Positions 60,140 to 64,000 of a stretch of DNA of 64,000 nucleotides are shown here, piece by piece; the first letter of the stretch is position 1, and each line of letters opens with the position of its first letter. The notes beneath the pieces are model-generated. The model did no database searches. It was not told the origin of the DNA and saw only the letters and a program-made list of their open reading frames with translations. Made by a program: the position numbers and the translations under genes. Origin of the DNA: Bifiguratus adelaidae (taxonomy: Eukaryota > Mucoromycota > Endogonomycetes > Endogonales); assembly GCA_002261195.1 (NCBI GenBank), contig MVBO01000005.1, positions 47,403 through 111,402 on the forward strand. Direction: 5' to 3'.

Positions 60140-61694
60140 TTACGTGAAAATGAACAAGTGATTTGTCGCCGCCACAGCGATGGTGCCTTCTCTAGGGTGC
60201 CAGGATGCATGTAGTACCTTCTTTCGATAATCCATCTCTTCCTCTTCCATATCCTCATCATCGTCGAAACCAGACATTGTACGGAGACCTGATCGCTTGG
60301 GATGTTTCTTGTCAGACATCGGTGACCGCTTTGGCTTGAAGGCCCTCTTGTCGGCGGTGAGATTGGCGTGCGAGGTACCATCGTTCGAGAAGATGTGGAG
60401 ATTGTTCGAATAGCTGTCCAGGTGTAGGTTTCAGATCGGGTGCCGGACGTGACGGCAACTTACCTTCCAGTCAAGATGCGTGATCCGTCACCGCTATAAC
60501 CACATTCAAACTTGTCAAAGATGCAGTCGTTCTCGTACAAGTCGCAAAGCTTTTCCCGTAGACGTTCATGAATGGGAATAGTGGTCACTGGATGGGTTTC
60601 CATGTGCGTATCCCAAACTTTGAGTGTCAGATAATCCCGAGATAAGATGTATCGCCCAGAGGGATCGAAGCGAATGTCAGACGCCGATGAAATGATCTCG
60701 GAGAAAAAGGATTTGTTTGAAGGCGACTCACTCGCTTCCAGATCTAGATGGCTATTGGTTAATGTTGTTACACCCAAACAATTGGCGCATACATTTGGCG
60801 TGCGAGTCACAGAGCGCTGCTTCACGCATATCAGCGAGCTTAATGATCCCTTTGGAGCTGCCATATCCAAACACATTGCATTGAATGGGATGGAACTCAG
60901 CTGCCGTGATCACTTCGGTAAGCTCTTCCATATTGGCAGGCTTAATGTCGACAATATTGAAGCTCTGATTCTGAATACCAAGGTTCCACAAGTTGATACG
61001 GAGATCATCGGCAGACAGGTATGTTTCGTCATCCGAGTTGATGGAGATTGAGTTAATGTGATAAGCATGTGCAGATGAGTAGATGCGTCGAGGATGGGTA
61101 GCAGTGATGGTATCCTGGTGGAGGAGCTTAGGGAATCGGATGTTGCTTGGTTTTGAGTAATCCTTGAGGCTCTCGGTTTCAGAGGCAACCTTGATTTGCT
61201 TTTCATATACTTTCCATAATTTGATCGTTTTGTCTATGGCCGAGTGAGCAAAAAGGTACTAGAATATGCAGATGACATTTCCGCTTACCATTGGTTGAAA
61301 GCAAGAAATGAGCGGCGTTCTGACGCTTACACCATCGTATCTTATTAATCTTTTCCTCGATCTCCAAACTCTTTAGATAATCAAACTCTGGTTCATGCGA
61401 TTGAAACTCGGTAAAGAACCGATACTCGCAATTGGATTTCTGTTTCAATAAGCATAAGCTGCCATAATATATCCAATACTTACCGTTTCATTGCGCTCAA
61501 ATAAAACAACTCGACCTCCCTTGTCACCTGTGGCTAGATAGTCCCCAGTATGGTCAAACTCCACAGCGCTAATAATATCCGCTAAGACAAGGTAAGTAAC
61601 TTTGAGGCACACAAGTCAACTTACCTTCTGTGATATCATCAACAGAATCATTCTTATCCCCAAAGCATTGCGCAAACTTCCAGTGGTTGTTCAT
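60140..61694 (-). CDS. CDC55: PP2A regulatory B55 subunit (CDC55/PPP2R2)
   Basis: Multi-exon WD40 protein. The start [20 protein letters not shown] is followed by [132 protein letters not shown], and [20 protein letters not shown]. It ends [20 protein letters not shown] plus IFT. B55 directs PP2A to phospho-substrates in mitosis and stress signalling. An upstream ATG at 61769 (MSQAVTAKERRLSRR) is in frame with the first exon and may be leader or an extension. A TATATATATA run at about 61812-61823 is a plausible TATA box. Confidence 0.95.
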
Positions 61695-61839
61695 CACTAG
61701 AGCATGACAAGAGCAAACGGTTGCTCGTCGAGAAAGACGTCGCTCTTTAGCAGTCACTGCCTGCGACATTAAAAGCAAAGTGTTGAGGGTCGGTTACTCT
61801 ATTGTGTGCCAATATATATATACATGTCCTTTGGCCTTA

Positions 61840-63557
61840 TTACACCATGGATGCTATAGTAATTCCTAGACTGTATATGGCAGCAACCACTCCAACAATG
61901 ATAAGGGCAAGGTCAGAGTAAAATTGCCATTTCGTTTTGGCGACGGCTCGAATATGAAAGAAGGGGGCATAAATGAAGGAAAGCGGAAGACAGCAGACGC
62001 AGCCTACGATGGCTACGAATTGCTCAAGGTAGTCAGCTCCGAGATAAGCAAGGGTGACGAGGACGATGGAAGCGGAGAGTCGGAAGCAATTGATGATCCA
62101 TTTGGCGCGTTGTGTGTGAGATTGTTTTGGAGGAATGATGGCGCTTTCGACAATGCGGAACGCGGGAAATGTCATGAGTGGAGCCGTCAGGAGGACCGCT
62201 ATACAGTACAGGAATTGGATGGTATATTTGGGGATGCCGTCAGGAAGATTGAGGAGAACAATCATGGCGGTGTCCGAACCGAAGGCTGCATAAGAGAGCG
62301 CGCCGACAAGTGTGAGAATGCCGCAGACAATAGAGACGACGATCCACAACGCCTTTGAAAAATCGGCAGGACTCTCCATGGCTTCTCGAATAGGCAGAAT
62401 AAGACAAATACCTTCAAAGACGGCGATAGAGGTACCGACAAAGATTCCTGCTCTATCGGCGTTGAACTATGAATCATTGGATCATGAGCGACGGCTTCCT
62501 AGACTAAACGCTATCCGAACATACCAGTAAGAGAGGTTTTGGTGCTCCGCCATACTGTATGAGTACCGCCAAATCTACCCAGAGCAAATATATAATACCA
62601 GCTAATATGAATACGTCGGCGATGACGGAAGTCCACGACAGTTTTGCGAGGTTCTTGATGAGTGCAAAAGGGACAAAGCACAAGAAGACAAAAATCAAAA
62701 TGATGCCCATGTCTGGAGTGCGATCAAAAACGTGATAAATAATGTCTTGTATGTTTTGCGCCGTAAAGATAAAATAGCCCGCCACGAAGCCAGACTAGAG
62801 TGCTTGTGAGCAAATTCGTTTACTTCACGAACCATACGTACCTGAGAAATCACAATGGACAGCAGCACAGCCCACCGAGCCCATTGTCCCCATACCTTGC
62901 CTCCAATGTCTCCGTACGATCCTGGTATTGAATCGCGGCAAGCCAGCAGTAATTGGAAGCCCCACATGCTCAACAACGCCGTGCATACCATAAAAATGCA
63001 CGAAAAGAGAACTCCACCATTCGCAAAGCTATTCGATCGTCAGTCAATCAACCTCCTTTTGCATGGAATCGCAAAACTCACCCTTTTGGCAGAAAGAGCA
63101 CACCTGATCCGATGAAACTCTTGAACAGCAAGAAGAGTGTCTTACCAAAGCTCGCCAATTGTTGACGTTCCTTGTGTTCATGAACGGATATGACACTTTC
63201 ACGTCGCCCTTTACGAATCCTTTCCTGACTGAATCGCATCAGGCCATTTCCGTTCATATGTTTATCTTCCAGCAACAATGCGTCTTCCTCCTCCTCCTCC
63301 TTCTGATTCGGTGTTCTAAAGGTCTCTTCTTCATCGTTATCTGATAAGAAGCCGTCTTCGATATCTCGCATAGCCAGCGTCTCCATCCCGTCCCGAGACT
63401 CTTCGGAATCACTGCCGAGATGTTCGCCAGCGAAATGATCGTAAAGCTGTCGACCTCCCAAATTCTCTAAAGACTGTCTCGCTTTGGCGAGTTGTGTGAA
63501 GGATGCTTTTGCCCGACTGTGTCGATGGGCGTCCGAGCCGTCGCCTAGAGGTGACAT
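61840..63557 (-). CDS. AVT3/AVT4-type vacuolar amino acid transporter
   Basis: Four or more exons. A long polar cytosolic N-terminus (MSPLGDGSDAHRHSRAKASF; DIEDGFLSDNDEEETFRTPN) precedes the transporter: FGKTLFLLFKSFIGSGVLFL (helix 1, family signature), VCTALLSMWGFQLLLACRDS, YGDIGGKVWGQWARWAVLLS, SGFVAGYFIFTAQNIQDIIY, LAKLSWTSVIADVFILAGII, GIFVGTSIAVFEGICLILPI and FIVSIVCGILTLVGALSYAAF-like helices to the last span ALIIVGVVAAIYSLGITIA. Eleven helices expected. It belongs to the amino acid/auxin permease family, whose fungal AVT3/4 branch exports amino acids from the vacuole. Promoter lies in 63558-63820. Confidence 0.93.
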
Positions 63558-63820
63558 GGTGTAGGGATGGCTCTATTAGTTAGTGTGCAGTGAAGAGCAG
63601 CGGTAAGCAAACGTTATCCAAGACGTCGTACTGTTCATATACAAAGAGACAGATTCCATGTAGATGCCTTCTGTAGGCGAGATGTTGATGTACTGGAATG
63701 TCCGCAGTGCGATACGACGATGAGTAACAAATATCGAAAAATTCACTTCACTTTATCTTACACAGAAACGCGTCAATTTTCATGTCCACAGCGTGATATG
63801 CTCGTCTTCACGTTATGTCT

Positions 63821-64000
63821 TCATACTCTAGCCTTCTTCTCTGGAGCATCCTCTTCCTCTTCATCTTGCTTACGCTTCAATCCCTTCATTTTTCGGGTCT
63901 GTAGCTTGCTCAAGTCTTGACGACCAAGATGAACCCTGCCAAATTTGTCTCCCATCTCATCATGCTCCATGTTCTTGACCTTCTTGGCCTTGAGTTCCTT
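63821..64000 (-). CDS. RPF2: RPF2 ribosome biogenesis factor (C-terminal end, partial)
   Basis: The minus frame entering from the window edge reads KNMEHDEMGDKFGRVHLGRQ, DLSKLQTRKMKGLKR and an acidic tail KQDEEEEDAPEKKARV before TGA at 63821. DEMGDKxGRxHxGRQDL and LQTRKMKGLK are the conserved C-terminus of Rpf2, which with Rrs1 brings 5S RNP into pre-60S particles in the nucleolus. Only the last 59 codons are inside the window. Confidence 0.9.
   Translation of the reverse strand, partial: KELKAKKVKNMEHDEMGDKFGRVHLGRQDLSKLQTRKMKGLKRKQDEEEEDAPEKKARV

Overview
The window is a gene-dense piece of a fungal nuclear genome. About 33 protein-coding genes lie on both strands. Most are cut by short introns (43-65 nt, GT-AG, with one clear GC-AG case), and intergenic gaps are often under 200 bp. 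Fungal identity is shown by a division-2 chitin synthase with a cytochrome-b5-like domain, a Kre2/Mnt1-type mannosyltransferase, a CDC55-type PP2A B subunit, an AVT3-type vacuolar transporter and an Sds3 subunit. A WNK-type kinase, a CCDC174 homologue and intact Arp2/3 subunits suggest a lineage outside the yeasts, perhaps an early-diverging (Mucoromycota-like) fungus. That placement is inference; no rRNA or marker tree was possible.

Layout. 1-11 kb: end of an unknown gene, CCDC174 homologue (-), PDK1 kinase (+), TAF4 (+), CSB/Rad26 (+). 11-20 kb: ARPC4 (-), adenosine kinase (+), mannosyltransferase (+), DPY30 (+), TFIIE-beta (-), 6-phosphogluconolactonase (+), a disordered orphan (-). 20-36 kb: Sec14-like (-), VAP/MSP protein (+), SPT6 (+), WNK kinase (-), a single-pass membrane protein (+), SURF1/Shy1 (-), Sqt1/AAMP (+), glutaminyl cyclase (-). 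36.3-38.6 kb is the only gene-poor stretch: a decayed Ty1/copia-type fossil followed by a tRNA-Asn gene. 38.8-64 kb: vezatin-like protein (+), Sds3 (-), ARP2 (-), glyoxalase I (-), CDC45 (-), CorA-type Mg transporter (-), histidine phosphatase (+), chitin synthase (-), PDI (-), CUE-AlkB-GRF dioxygenase (-), PP2A-B55 (-), amino-acid transporter (-) and the end of RPF2 (-).

Themes. Transcription and chromatin are well represented (TAF4, TFIIE-beta, SPT6, Rad26, DPY30, Sds3). Two Arp2/3 complex subunits (ARPC4, ARP2) lie 32 kb apart and share an identical 15-base word in their 5' regions. Cell wall and secretion are represented by chitin synthase, mannosyltransferase and PDI. I see no operon and no gene cluster for a secondary metabolite or defence system. 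The most interesting non-genic signals are recurrent palindromes (TGACGTCA and TCACGTGA) in intergenic promoters, a 3-base first exon, introns with length divisible by 3 and no stop, and a chitin synthase whose QRRRW and EDRYL signatures are altered.
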